Positions 1 to 7,564 of a stretch of DNA of 25,177 nucleotides are shown one piece after another; position 1 is the first letter of the stretch, and the number at the start of each line of letters is the position of its first letter. A program made the translations under genes and the position numbers. The notes under the pieces are model-generated. The model was not told the origin of the DNA, made no database searches, and was given only the letters and a program-made list of their open reading frames with translations. The DNA is from Cytophagaceae bacterium (GTDB lineage: Bacteria > Bacteroidota > Bacteroidia > Cytophagales > Cytophagaceae). The stretch spans positions 1 to 25,177 of the forward strand of contig JAGKWN010000059.1 in assembly GCA_021151805.1 (NCBI GenBank). The letters are read 5' to 3'.

Positions 1-1
1 T

Positions 2-808
2 CCTAACACTTTAACTTTGACTGCAAATGGCTGTACAGGAACGGTTCAGGCAATTGTAGCCGTGAATACCTTAATTGTAAATGCTAACATTGTTTCAAAT
101 GTATTGTGTGCTGGCGGTAGCGAGGGCATCATCAACGTTACCGTAGGTGGCGGAACGTTCCCTTATACCTACAGTTTGAATAATGGTCCGTTCGGCAATC
201 AGGATGTATTTACAGGTTTGTTTGCTATCATCAATCCAATAGGCAATGTTCCTATCTTTATAAGTTTTGTAGAACATTTAAGCAGACATGAACAAAAAGC
301 GATAGCTTTGAAAGCTGTTACTGTAGGATTTATAATCCTGACCGTTTTTGTGGTTTTCGGTTATGCTTTATTCAACGTATTTGGTATAAGTATTCAGGCC
401 TTCCGTATTACCGGAGGATTATTGATTTTAAAAGTGGGCTTTGACATGATCAATTCCAAACCCAGACATCTCAGTCCAGCATCATCAACTTCAGACACAA
501 AAGACACCGGATTTGCGATCTCCCCTTTGGCAACACCAATATTGATCGGACCGGGAACCTTATCTACTGCAGTAAGTTTTGTAGGCGTTGGCAATAAAAT
601 AGAGAACAGCATCATTATCATCTTATCTTCCGGGGCAATATTAACAGTAACCTATTTTGTCTTTATTTCTTCGACAACATTAATTGAAAAAATAGGCAAA
701 GAAGCGCTCAATGTAGTAACTAAAATCATGGGTTTGCTGATCGCATCAATCGGTATACAAATGATTCTTACTTCTATTGAAGAGTTTCTACACAATTGCA
801 AATTATGA
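2..808 (+). CDS. 5'-partial SprB-repeat / MarC-family membrane protein chimera
   Basis: The frame is open from the left edge of the window, so the gene is 5'-partial. Bases 2 to about 217 encode a secreted adhesin-type repeat: a Cys-Ala-Gly-Gly-Ser stretch, then GGTFPYTYSLNNG, typical of the SprB repeat found in gliding-motility and cell-surface adhesins of Bacteroidota. From about base 221 the same frame encodes a MarC (YchE/YhgN-like) integral membrane protein: FAIINPIGNVPIF, FGISIQAFRITGGLLI, the SPLATPILIGPGTLS loop and a C-terminal helix ending near IGIQMI. MarC proteins are about 200 residues of six helices, and this copy lacks the usual first dozen or so residues. No in-frame ATG precedes the MarC part; a TTG at 218 is the only nearby alternative start. 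A secreted repeat joined to an inner-membrane protein makes no obvious topological sense. A deletion fusion or an assembly join in repetitive DNA is possible. Confidence 0.75.
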   Translation, partial: PNTLTLTANGCTGTVQAIVAVNTLIVNANIVSNVLCAGGSEGIINVTVGGGTFPYTYSLNNGPFGNQDVFTGLFAIINPIGNVPIFISFVEHLSRHEQKAIALKAVTVGFIILTVFVVFGYALFNVFGISIQAFRITGGLLILKVGFDMINSKPRHLSPASSTSDTKDTGFAISPLATPILIGPGTLSTAVSFVGVGNKIENSIIIILSSGAILTVTYFVFISSTTLIEKIGKEALNVVTKIMGLLIASIGIQMILTSIEEFLHNCKL

Positions 809-883
809 ATGTATTCTATCTGTGTTTTATTATTTAGTATAAAAAATTCATTTTTTAATTCATAACTTATAATTCATAATTAA
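801..883. repeat. AT-rich inverted repeat in spacer
   Basis: The word AATTATGAAT at 801-810, overlapping the preceding stop codon, recurs in inverted orientation inside 857-883. There AATTCATAA is present twice, separated by CTTAT. The element fills most of the 80-bp gap between the MarC-like gene and the next gene. It may be a small dispersed palindromic repeat or act as a weak transcription stop. It is too short and AT-rich for a firm assignment. Confidence 0.4.
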
Positions 884-888
884 AAAAC

Positions 889-1878
889 GTGACTTCAGTC
901 CAACATATTCCCGGCGCTTCTTCAAGTCCGGAACAGCAGCAAATTGATAACAGGATCAATGAAGTCAAACAGCTTCAGGAAGAATTAAAGCATTTACAAA
1001 CTGCAATCCCTGAAGCGATTGCACTATACCAAAAGACAGTCTCTCCTATTGCTGAAAAGATCCGTCTGCTGCAAAAAGAAAAACTCATTGCACTTGATAT
1101 TTATATTCACGAAATAAAATTCTCAAAGCGTGAGCGTGAGATCGTTGATATGTATATGTGTACAGAGATTGAACAATGGACCTATGAGCACGGTAACGAT
1201 AGTGAATTAGAAGATCTTTTCAGTACCTATGCACACATGCCTTTTGAGGAACATGTGCGAAAAACGAATACCCCTTTTCATGATTTCTTTTCAGATGAAT
1301 CAAATTTTATGGATGAGGATACTTCAGAAAAGAAATCAAAAAAGAAAAGTGCTGCTGAACGCAAAGCTGAAAAAGAGAAAGTATTGCAGCAGGAACATCG
1401 TAAAAAATCGATACGCGCCATTTATATTGACCTCATAAAAACCTTTCACCCTGATACCGAACAAGACGCAGAAAAAAAACAGGAGAAAGAAGAGATCAGC
1501 AAGAAGATCACCGAAGCATATGGCAACAACGATTTATATACACTATTAAATCTGGAAACTCAATTCTTAGAGCAACAAACAAACCGTCTACACAGTATGA
1601 AGAGTGAAACGGTGAAAAGCTATCTGACTATGCTCGACAATCAGATAAAAGAATTAAAGCAAAGTATACGTGAATATAAAAATGATCACGATGCTTTGTT
1701 CGTTGACATGTGTAAGCCCAATGCAAAACCGGACAAACATTTACGCAAAATCAAGAAAGAGCTGCAGGAAGGCGTTCAGATACTAAGTCAGCAGGTTATG
1801 ATTTTACAACATGTAGATGCCGGCATCAAAACGGATCTGCTATTTGAAATGGAGAGGCAAAACGGACGAAGACGATAA
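889..1878 (+). CDS. coiled-coil protein with J-domain-like segment
   Basis: This 329-residue, highly charged protein has no signal peptide or membrane segment, so it is probably cytoplasmic. Residues about 16-75 are rich in heptad-like Leu/Ile with Glu/Lys/Gln and predict a coiled coil. A Lys/Glu-rich linker spans about 145-175. Residues about 176-220 resemble a J-domain: a helix ending in FHPD (HPD at 187-189), then a second helix with ITEAYGNNDLYTLL. The HPD tripeptide is the signature by which J proteins stimulate Hsp70 ATPase. A second coiled coil covers about 225-310, and the protein ends in a basic tail. The start is a GTG, chosen because no in-frame ATG lies near the N-terminus. It may be a DnaK co-chaperone-like protein, but the fold is inferred from one motif and the helix pattern. 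Its 3' end lies five bases from a convergent gene. Confidence 0.65.
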   Translation: MTSVQHIPGASSSPEQQQIDNRINEVKQLQEELKHLQTAIPEAIALYQKTVSPIAEKIRLLQKEKLIALDIYIHEIKFSKREREIVDMYMCTEIEQWTYEHGNDSELEDLFSTYAHMPFEEHVRKTNTPFHDFFSDESNFMDEDTSEKKSKKKSAAERKAEKEKVLQQEHRKKSIRAIYIDLIKTFHPDTEQDAEKKQEKEEISKKITEAYGNNDLYTLLNLETQFLEQQTNRLHSMKSETVKSYLTMLDNQIKELKQSIREYKNDHDALFVDMCKPNAKPDKHLRKIKKELQEGVQILSQQVMILQHVDAGIKTDLLFEMERQNGRRR

Positions 1879-1883
1879 TACCG

Positions 1884-2525
1884 TTACAAATCATCAGAGT
1901 TTTCATCCTCATTTTTTAATTCATCAAGCAATTTTTCCATACTATCATCCAGTTGAAGATTGTTTCCGGAAAATTTTTCTATGTGGGTAATAATTTCTTC
2001 TGCATCCCATGAAGTTACATTCAAACCAAAACGAATGTATTTTCCTTTACAAAAAAACTCAAGTGTACCGTCTTTAATAACATGTTGAAGTTGTTTCTCT
2101 GCTGTTTGGGCGCCCAGATAATCGAAATCATTAACTTTCAAAGCATGTTCCGTAAATGTATTTCCTCCGGCAAATCTAAAATGAGCAATATCAGATAATG
2201 AGTATATCTTAATCCTATTACTAAACAATGTTTGCGTACGAAGAGACAGATTGGTTTTATCTACTTCTACAATTTCTTTTTTAAATGTTTTATTCAACCA
2301 GATTACACCAGCACTTATAGAGCCTATACCTATGATCATTTTATGGGGCTTTCTAAAGGAAACATCCATTGACATATCATATAAAGAAACACCCACACCC
2401 ACCACAATTACTATGGATATTATAAGAAAAAAATATCTCCAGAATGGTGAAATATTATTTGAAATCACCAATACCAAACGATCAGCTGTTTGAGTAAAAG
2501 AAATACGTTCACTTATACGCTGCAT
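1884..2525 (-). CDS. hypothetical two-helix membrane protein
   Basis: The 213-residue product was not recognised as a named family. Two hydrophobic helices lie at about residues 28-48 and 62-79, separated by a short polar loop. They are followed by a soluble domain of alternating beta-like stretches (about 85-170) and an acidic C-terminus rich in Asp, Glu and Asn. The pattern of an N-terminal hairpin of helices followed by a small beta domain is seen in bacterial PH-like membrane proteins, but this is only a resemblance. The gene starts 27 bases beyond the stop of the gluconokinase-dehydrogenase gene on the same strand, so it may be the last member of that transcription unit. Its stop nearly abuts the stop of the convergent J-domain-like gene. 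Confidence 0.6.
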   Translation of the reverse strand: MQRISERISFTQTADRLVLVISNNISPFWRYFFLIISIVIVVGVGVSLYDMSMDVSFRKPHKMIIGIGSISAGVIWLNKTFKKEIVEVDKTNLSLRTQTLFSNRIKIYSLSDIAHFRFAGGNTFTEHALKVNDFDYLGAQTAEKQLQHVIKDGTLEFFCKGKYIRFGLNVTSWDAEEIITHIEKFSGNNLQLDDSMEKLLDELKNEDENSDDL

Positions 2526-2552
2526 AATGTTTTACAGATTTTATTAAAAAAA

Positions 2553-4436
2553 TTACCATTCTGTATGATAAAACTTACCTGAAGCGTCTCCCACTTTCTG
2601 ATACGTATGTGCACCAAAATAATCCCGTTGGGCCTGTATGATATTCGCGGTTGCATAATTACCTGTAAGGGTATTCAATTGATCCAGCGCAGCCAGATGC
2701 GAAGGAATAGATAAATCATATTGCAATGCGCTAATGACAAAATTTTTCAATGCTGGTTTATACGCTTTAGTTATAGATACTATTTTCTCATCCTCAAAAA
2801 TATTCTGTTTCTTTTTCAGTACTGAAATCAATTCTTCCATAAAAACGCTTCTGATTATACAGCCGTTTGTCCAGACACGGGCAATCTCAGAATAATTCAG
2901 ATTCCATTTAAAGGTATCCGAAGCTGTATGGATCAACATAAAGCCTTGCTGATGATTGGCAATACGCGCAAGTTGGTATGCAGACTTAATTTCATCTAAT
3001 ACTATAACAGGAATATCTTTTACAGAAGACTGCTCTAAATGAATCAACATTTTTTCTTTCACCGTCGATACATAGCGGGCAAAAAGTGCTGAAGTAATAA
3101 GTGTTGCCGGTTGTCCAAGTTCAGAAGCGGCAATCGTAGCCCAGTTGCCCGTACCTTTATTCCCAGCTTTATCCAGGATAAGATCAATCAGCCAGTCATT
3201 GCCTTCTTTCTTTACGACAAGTGCTGCTGTAATACCCAACAGATAACTGCTTAATTCACCCTTATTCCATTCAGAAAAAACAGCAGAGATTTGAGGAGGC
3301 TGCATTTTCATTGCATATCGTAGGTAAGCATATACTTCTGCGATCAGCTGCATTTCGGCATATTCAATACCATTATGAACCATCTTAACAAAATGCCCCG
3401 AACCATCTTTACCAATGTAACTGCAGCACGCATCTCCATGTTTATCTTTGGCTGCAATCAAGGTTAAATATTCCCCAACCAACTTATAAGCCTCGGGAGC
3501 ACCTGAAGGCATGATCGATGGGCCTTTCAATGCACCTTCTTCTCCTCCGGATACACCAGCGCCAATGAAATGTATGCCGCAGGATTTTAAAAATTCAATA
3601 CGCCTCTTGGTATCGCCATAATACGAATTCCCACCATCTATAATCACATCGCCTGCGTTCAGATATGGCACAAGCTCATTGATAAAAGTATCTGTTTCTT
3701 CCCCGGCTTTGATCATTAAAAAAATCTTTCGTGGAGTTGCCAGTGATTCTGCAAAAAATTTTAAATCTTCAAAACCTTTGGCCGTTTGCAGCTCCTCATA
3801 TTCTGCAATGCATTTCTCTGCCACCTGTTCTTCAGAGCCTGCAACAAAACGATTATACAAGGATAATATAACGCCATTCCGGGAAAAATTTCTCGCCAGG
3901 CTTTTCCCCATTACCCCAAGTCCTACCAGACCAAAATCTGACTTTGTTAATCTTTTCACAATTGTATGAATAATAGTATTTGTATCTAATGTTATATCTA
4001 TATCAATAGCAGTAGATGGTTCTTCCAGAATTTCAAACTGCGATTGCAAAAGTGTTGAAGGCATAAAGTGTCCTTCTCTGTTTTTCAACCGTAGCCCGAT
4101 TGTATCTACATCTCCTTTAAGATAAATCCATACTACAGTATCTTCAATCTGTTGTACCAAGATCCTACGATAAGATTCTTTCAATGCTGAACAGGCAAAA
4201 ACTACGGAGCGTCCTTTCGTAAAAGATTCTTTTATCTGTTTATTAATATCTAACAACCAGCTATAGCGATCTTCATCTGTCAACGGAATACCCGCAGCCA
4301 TTTTTTCAATATTCATTAGGGGGTGAAAAGCATCACCATCAAAGAAATCAATCTTCAATATTTCGGCGAGCATTTTACCAATGGTTGTTTTGCCACAACC
4401 CGAAACTCCCATAACAATATATGCCTTATTTTTCAT
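2553..4436 (-). CDS. bifunctional gluconokinase / 6-phosphogluconate dehydrogenase
   Basis: Two complete enzymes form one 627-residue chain. Residues 1-165 are a GntK-type gluconokinase with P-loop GVSGCGKT at 10-17, followed by FDGDAFHP and the ACSALKESYRR segment; this would phosphorylate gluconate with ATP. From about 167 on is decarboxylating 6-phosphogluconate dehydrogenase. It has the Rossmann loop GLGVMG (172-177), DGGNSYYGDT (267-276), GAGVSGGEEGA (292-302), the catalytic signature with Lys351, Asn355 and Glu358, GNKGTGNW (425-432) and the C-terminal FYHTEW. The second domain is about 460 residues, the normal length of a free Gnd, and all key residues are visible, so both activities should be intact. 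The product would be ribulose 5-phosphate, CO2 and reduced nicotinamide cofactor. The GntP permease gene lies 42 bases upstream, supporting a gluconate-use operon. Confidence 0.93.
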   Translation of the reverse strand: MKNKAYIVMGVSGCGKTTIGKMLAEILKIDFFDGDAFHPLMNIEKMAAGIPLTDEDRYSWLLDINKQIKESFTKGRSVVFACSALKESYRRILVQQIEDTVVWIYLKGDVDTIGLRLKNREGHFMPSTLLQSQFEILEEPSTAIDIDITLDTNTIIHTIVKRLTKSDFGLVGLGVMGKSLARNFSRNGVILSLYNRFVAGSEEQVAEKCIAEYEELQTAKGFEDLKFFAESLATPRKIFLMIKAGEETDTFINELVPYLNAGDVIIDGGNSYYGDTKRRIEFLKSCGIHFIGAGVSGGEEGALKGPSIMPSGAPEAYKLVGEYLTLIAAKDKHGDACCSYIGKDGSGHFVKMVHNGIEYAEMQLIAEVYAYLRYAMKMQPPQISAVFSEWNKGELSSYLLGITAALVVKKEGNDWLIDLILDKAGNKGTGNWATIAASELGQPATLITSALFARYVSTVKEKMLIHLEQSSVKDIPVIVLDEIKSAYQLARIANHQQGFMLIHTASDTFKWNLNYSEIARVWTNGCIIRSVFMEELISVLKKKQNIFEDEKIVSITKAYKPALKNFVISALQYDLSIPSHLAALDQLNTLTGNYATANIIQAQRDYFGAHTYQKVGDASGKFYHTEW

Positions 4437-4478
4437 TGTACTTTATCTGCTCTCCAAATTTAATCTTCATGTTACAAA

Positions 4479-5792
4479 TTAAATCCATACACTCAAAAAC
4501 AACACGCCAATCAACCCCATTACAGATACAATGCTTTCCATGATTGTCCAGGATAGAAACGTATCTTTAACAGACACATTGAAATATTCTTTAAACATCC
4601 AAAATCCAGTATCATTCACATGTGAGCAAAAAATACTTCCGGCACCGATAGCAAGAACCATCAGGTTTGGATCGGCATGCATATGCCCCATCAACGGTGC
4701 AATAATTCCTGCTGTTGTTAAACCTGCTACCGTGGCTGAACCAAGACACAAACGTATAATTGCGGCGATCAGCCAACCAAGAATCAACGGATTTATTTGT
4801 AATGCTTGAAAATATACACCAATTGCATCGCTCAGTTTACTATCAATAAGTATCTGTTTCAGTCCGCCTGATGCACCAATAATCAATATAATCATGGCGA
4901 TGTCTTTGATGCCCGATTCATAAGCATTCATAACATGCTTCATACTTGCTCCCTGAGAGATACCCAATGTAAAGGTCACAACAATCAAAGAAAGCAGCAT
5001 CAATATGGATGGTTCTTTGATAAATAAAAGAACCTGAATAAACAATTTATCTTCTGCAATAAAAGAAAGGGCAAATGTAACAAGTAATAAAAATACCGGA
5101 AGTAACGCCGATGTGATGCTGTTGAATATTCCTGGTAAGGTATGCGCTGTAGCGGTATGTTCAACCAAAGGTAATTCACCTTGCGGTTGAATATTTTTCA
5201 AAGTACGTGCAAAAACAGGTCCGGCCAGAATAATGGCCGGTATAGCAACAGCTATTCCGTATAGGAACGTTTTAATCATGCTTGCCTGAAATGTGTCAAT
5301 TAGTGATGCAGGTGAAGGGTGTGGCGGCAGCAGACTGTGAGCAACCGATAATGCAGCGAGCATAGGAATACCGACATACACAGCAGGTAATTTATACCGA
5401 TATACCAATGTGAACACTATGGGTATGATCAATACAAAACCAACATTATAAAACAATGGAATACCAATGATCAAACCCGTCAGTAGTAACCCCCACTGCA
5501 AATATTTTTCACCGAATACATCTATGATCCTATCTGAAATAACAGTTGCGGCACCACTTTCTGCTACCAGTTTACCGATCATGGCTCCAGCTGTTAATGT
5601 AACAAGAATCCCTCCCAGCATATCCCCAATTCCTTTCTGAAAAGATTGTACAATATTACCTAAAGGCATATCCAATAATATTCCTGCAAAAATGGTTACC
5701 AGAATAAATGATATAAATGGAGACAACTTGAATACAGCTGTCAATAAAATCAATGAACCAATAATTACCAGTAAAATAAAAAGCAGAGACAT
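4479..5792 (-). CDS. gntP: GntP-family gluconate:H+ symporter
   Basis: This is a polytopic inner-membrane protein of 437 residues with about twelve hydrophobic segments, matching the usual length of GntP/GntT/GntU permeases. Family landmarks are visible: FKLSPFISFI and GFGxG-type QKGIGDMLGGI near the N-terminus, the conserved HSLLPPHPSPAS loop, and LCLGSATVAGLTTAG with GAGSIFCSHVNDTGFW near the C-terminus. It should import gluconate or a related sugar acid with protons. The open frame extends 11 codons upstream to a TTG at 5825. I place the start at the ATG at 5792, where the protein begins MSLLFILLV like its relatives. The following gene encodes gluconokinase fused to 6-phosphogluconate dehydrogenase, which fits gluconate as substrate. 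Confidence 0.92.
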   Translation of the reverse strand: MSLLFILLVIIGSLILLTAVFKLSPFISFILVTIFAGILLDMPLGNIVQSFQKGIGDMLGGILVTLTAGAMIGKLVAESGAATVISDRIIDVFGEKYLQWGLLLTGLIIGIPLFYNVGFVLIIPIVFTLVYRYKLPAVYVGIPMLAALSVAHSLLPPHPSPASLIDTFQASMIKTFLYGIAVAIPAIILAGPVFARTLKNIQPQGELPLVEHTATAHTLPGIFNSITSALLPVFLLLVTFALSFIAEDKLFIQVLLFIKEPSILMLLSLIVVTFTLGISQGASMKHVMNAYESGIKDIAMIILIIGASGGLKQILIDSKLSDAIGVYFQALQINPLILGWLIAAIIRLCLGSATVAGLTTAGIIAPLMGHMHADPNLMVLAIGAGSIFCSHVNDTGFWMFKEYFNVSVKDTFLSWTIMESIVSVMGLIGVLFLSVWI

Positions 5793-5825
5793 ATTCTTCT
5801 TGTATAAGGTATTTAATGAAAGCAA

Positions 5826-6329
5826 TTAAAATTCCAGTCGATCACAGTAATAGGTGTCCGCCAATTGAAAGATTAATTCTTTTTTATAAAGATCGTATTT
5901 AATCCAATTCAGTGTTGAACAAAACTCTTCTTCATAATAAAATAACCCTGTGCTGGAATAAAAGTGAACAGGAAGTAGTAAAGCGGTAAGGGTGTCAAGT
6001 ATGAACTGTGACTGAATAGTATCTATATTCTGATATTTGATATACACAAGATGTACATTTCCATCAATGGTAAATGTGTAATAGTCTGCTTTGAAACCAA
6101 ATGAACCGGCTTTAAAGATGTACTGCTTTTCTATATGTTTTGTCCTGTCAAATGAATAATAGGTTTTTCGTTTTGATACGGAATCAACTGTAATGGAATC
6201 CGGAAAAGGTGTTCCGAATTTTATATTCAAAAAAGATGCAGCGTTTTTATTAAATCTGTTTGTAATATTATCATGCTGCTGTCCGAAACAGACAGAAACA
6301 GACAACCAGAAAAATACAATATACCTCAT
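5826..6329 (-). CDS. small secreted protein of unknown function
   Basis: The product is about 167 residues and begins with a short signal peptide, MRYIVFFWLSVSVCFG, with likely cleavage before QQHD. The mature part is rich in Tyr, Phe and Thr in a beta-like pattern (YTFTIDGNVHLVYIKY), with two cysteines in its C-terminal third and one close to the end. I recognise no family. An ATG two codons earlier at 6335 is an alternative start; the chosen one puts the hydrophobic core in the usual position. It lies two or eight bases after the DUF72 gene stop and 33 bases before gntP, so it is probably co-transcribed with both, but nothing in it points to sugar uptake. Confidence 0.65.
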   Translation of the reverse strand: MRYIVFFWLSVSVCFGQQHDNITNRFNKNAASFLNIKFGTPFPDSITVDSVSKRKTYYSFDRTKHIEKQYIFKAGSFGFKADYYTFTIDGNVHLVYIKYQNIDTIQSQFILDTLTALLLPVHFYSSTGLFYYEEEFCSTLNWIKYDLYKKELIFQLADTYYCDRLEF

Positions 6330-6337
6330 GTGCATTC

Positions 6338-7219
6338 TTATTTTTTCTTCGCTAATGTATGGGGAATAGGAAGATCAAGTTTCAGTTCTTTATTCAACTT
6401 TTCGATAAAATAAGCTGATAGCAAAGGTGATTCAAGTTCTACATTCTGATGCACAAAAAAATACAGTTCATTTAAGCCTTCTTTCCGCCATATTTTAATA
6501 CGCTTGATCCAATCATCCAGCCGCGCATAATCACTTTCATGATTGGCGCCAACATAGCGTACAAATGCTTTATCAGAGGTAAGCCGCATATGCATGATAT
6601 CTCTTCGTGCAGCTGTATCAACCAACACGAAGGTCTTTTTGTATTTAACAAGCAACGCATGTAATGCATCGCCAACAGCTTTATCTTGATACCATTCTTC
6701 GTTCCGCAGTTCAATAGCCAAAGGTATTGCCACGGGAAATTTTTTAATGAATGCTTCCAGGCGTGCAATATCTTTCGGTTTAAAATTATCGTGCATCTGT
6801 AAAAAACACATACCCAGTTTTTCTTCAAACAGAACAACGGCATCGCAAAACTCTGCTGTAACAGTATCTACATCAATCAGCCGTTTGAAATGACTGATTG
6901 TATTGGGAAGCTTTGGAAAAAATTTAAAGTCTGCCGTTGCCTTTTCTTTCCAGGTTTCAACCTGCTCTTTTGATGGCGACTTGTAAAATGTTGCATTTAA
7001 TTCGATGCTGTTGAATTGTGTGGAATAGTATGCCAGTTCATCTTTTGTTCCTTTGGGATAAAAGTTCTTCAGATCTGTTTTATTCCATTTTGCACACCCT
7101 ACATACACATTAAAATTCTTTGCGGGTTTTGCCTGCGAAAGAACCTTTTTCGTATCTGCGTGATCTTTTGGCAGGGTAAAGTCAATCTCTTCCGGGTTAT
7201 CTGTTTTTCCGAATTGCAT
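6338..7219 (-). CDS. DUF72 (YecE-like) family protein
   Basis: The 293-residue protein matches the DUF72 family, a TIM-barrel-like fold of unknown biochemical activity. Recognisable segments in order are VYVGCAKWN with FYP downstream (about 38-54), FNSIELNATFY, FKFFPKLPNTISH, GMCFLQMHDNF, IPLAIELRNEEWY and, near the end, LNELYFFVHQNVE. About 35 residues precede the barrel, which is slightly longer than many relatives. The gene is first in a tight minus-strand series with a secreted protein, GntP and gluconokinase-dehydrogenase. Its start lies about 155 bases from a block of 11-bp tandem repeats. Whether it takes part in gluconate metabolism cannot be told from sequence. Confidence 0.88.
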   Translation of the reverse strand: MQFGKTDNPEEIDFTLPKDHADTKKVLSQAKPAKNFNVYVGCAKWNKTDLKNFYPKGTKDELAYYSTQFNSIELNATFYKSPSKEQVETWKEKATADFKFFPKLPNTISHFKRLIDVDTVTAEFCDAVVLFEEKLGMCFLQMHDNFKPKDIARLEAFIKKFPVAIPLAIELRNEEWYQDKAVGDALHALLVKYKKTFVLVDTAARRDIMHMRLTSDKAFVRYVGANHESDYARLDDWIKRIKIWRKEGLNELYFFVHQNVELESPLLSAYFIEKLNKELKLDLPIPHTLAKKK

Positions 7220-7374
7220 AACAGGTAAAATTTAGTTGCAATATATGCTTATTAAAAGATAGAGAAAATAGTTGTAAAAACAGTGATTTATAATGTATCT
7301 CTATGATTTCCCCCTTACTTACCCATACTATTTCATACCGTTATACAGGAGATTGCCCCGGCATAACCCAGAGC

Positions 7375-7440
7375 TAACTACGGGTGAACTACGGGTGAAC
7401 TACGGGTGAACTACGGATAAACTACGGCTGAACTACGGGT
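7375..7440. repeat. six tandem copies of an 11-bp unit
   Basis: The unit GAACTACGGGT is repeated head to tail six times with no spacers. Copies 2, 3 and 6 are exact; copy 1 starts T instead of G, copy 4 ends AT, and copy 5 is AAACTACGGCT. A partial GAAGC follows. The period is not a multiple of three, and there are no spacers as in CRISPR. It lies upstream of the DUF72-gluconate gene series and downstream of the M42 peptidase stop. It may be a minisatellite or a phased set of protein-binding sites; the sequence does not decide. Confidence 0.9.
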
Positions 7441-7519
7441 GAAGCATTTGTGAAGACTAAAAATATACCGGGCTGGGATCAGCTAAAAATACAGCATTAC
7501 TGCTGATTATTACAAAGAT

Positions 7520-7557
7520 ACAAGTCCGGAATATTTTTTCAAACAGTCCGGACTTGT
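7520..7557 (-). terminator. hairpin, probable terminator of the M42 peptidase gene
   Basis: A perfect 11-bp stem, ACAAGTCCGGA paired with TCCGGACTTGT, closes a 16-base AT-rich loop just beyond the stop of the M42 peptidase gene. The run of T after the stem on the minus strand is weak, so it may be an mRNA-end stabiliser as much as an intrinsic terminator. Confidence 0.6.
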
Positions 7558-7564
7558 TTATTAA

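Larger units (their letters stand above)
7220..7564. other. gene-free spacer between DUF72 and M42 peptidase genes
   Basis: This 345-bp stretch separates two minus-strand genes. It holds a tandem repeat at 7375-7440 and a hairpin at 7520-7557 (both listed separately), plus AT-rich sequence at 7220-7320 that presumably contains the promoter of the DUF72 gene series. I see no convincing open frame, tRNA or structured RNA in it. Confidence 0.6.

Noticed and set aside
5793..5825. Upstream extension of gntP to a TTG
   Set aside because: The added residues are not GntP-like, and an ATG at 5792 gives the usual hydrophobic N-terminus.
7016..7228. 70-residue plus-strand open frame over the DUF72 start
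   Set aside because: It is a shadow of the clear DUF72 coding frame, with an unusual Cys/Phe-rich composition and no recognisable features.
7375..7440. Possible CRISPR-like array
   Set aside because: The 11-bp units are directly adjacent with no spacers, and no cas gene is present.
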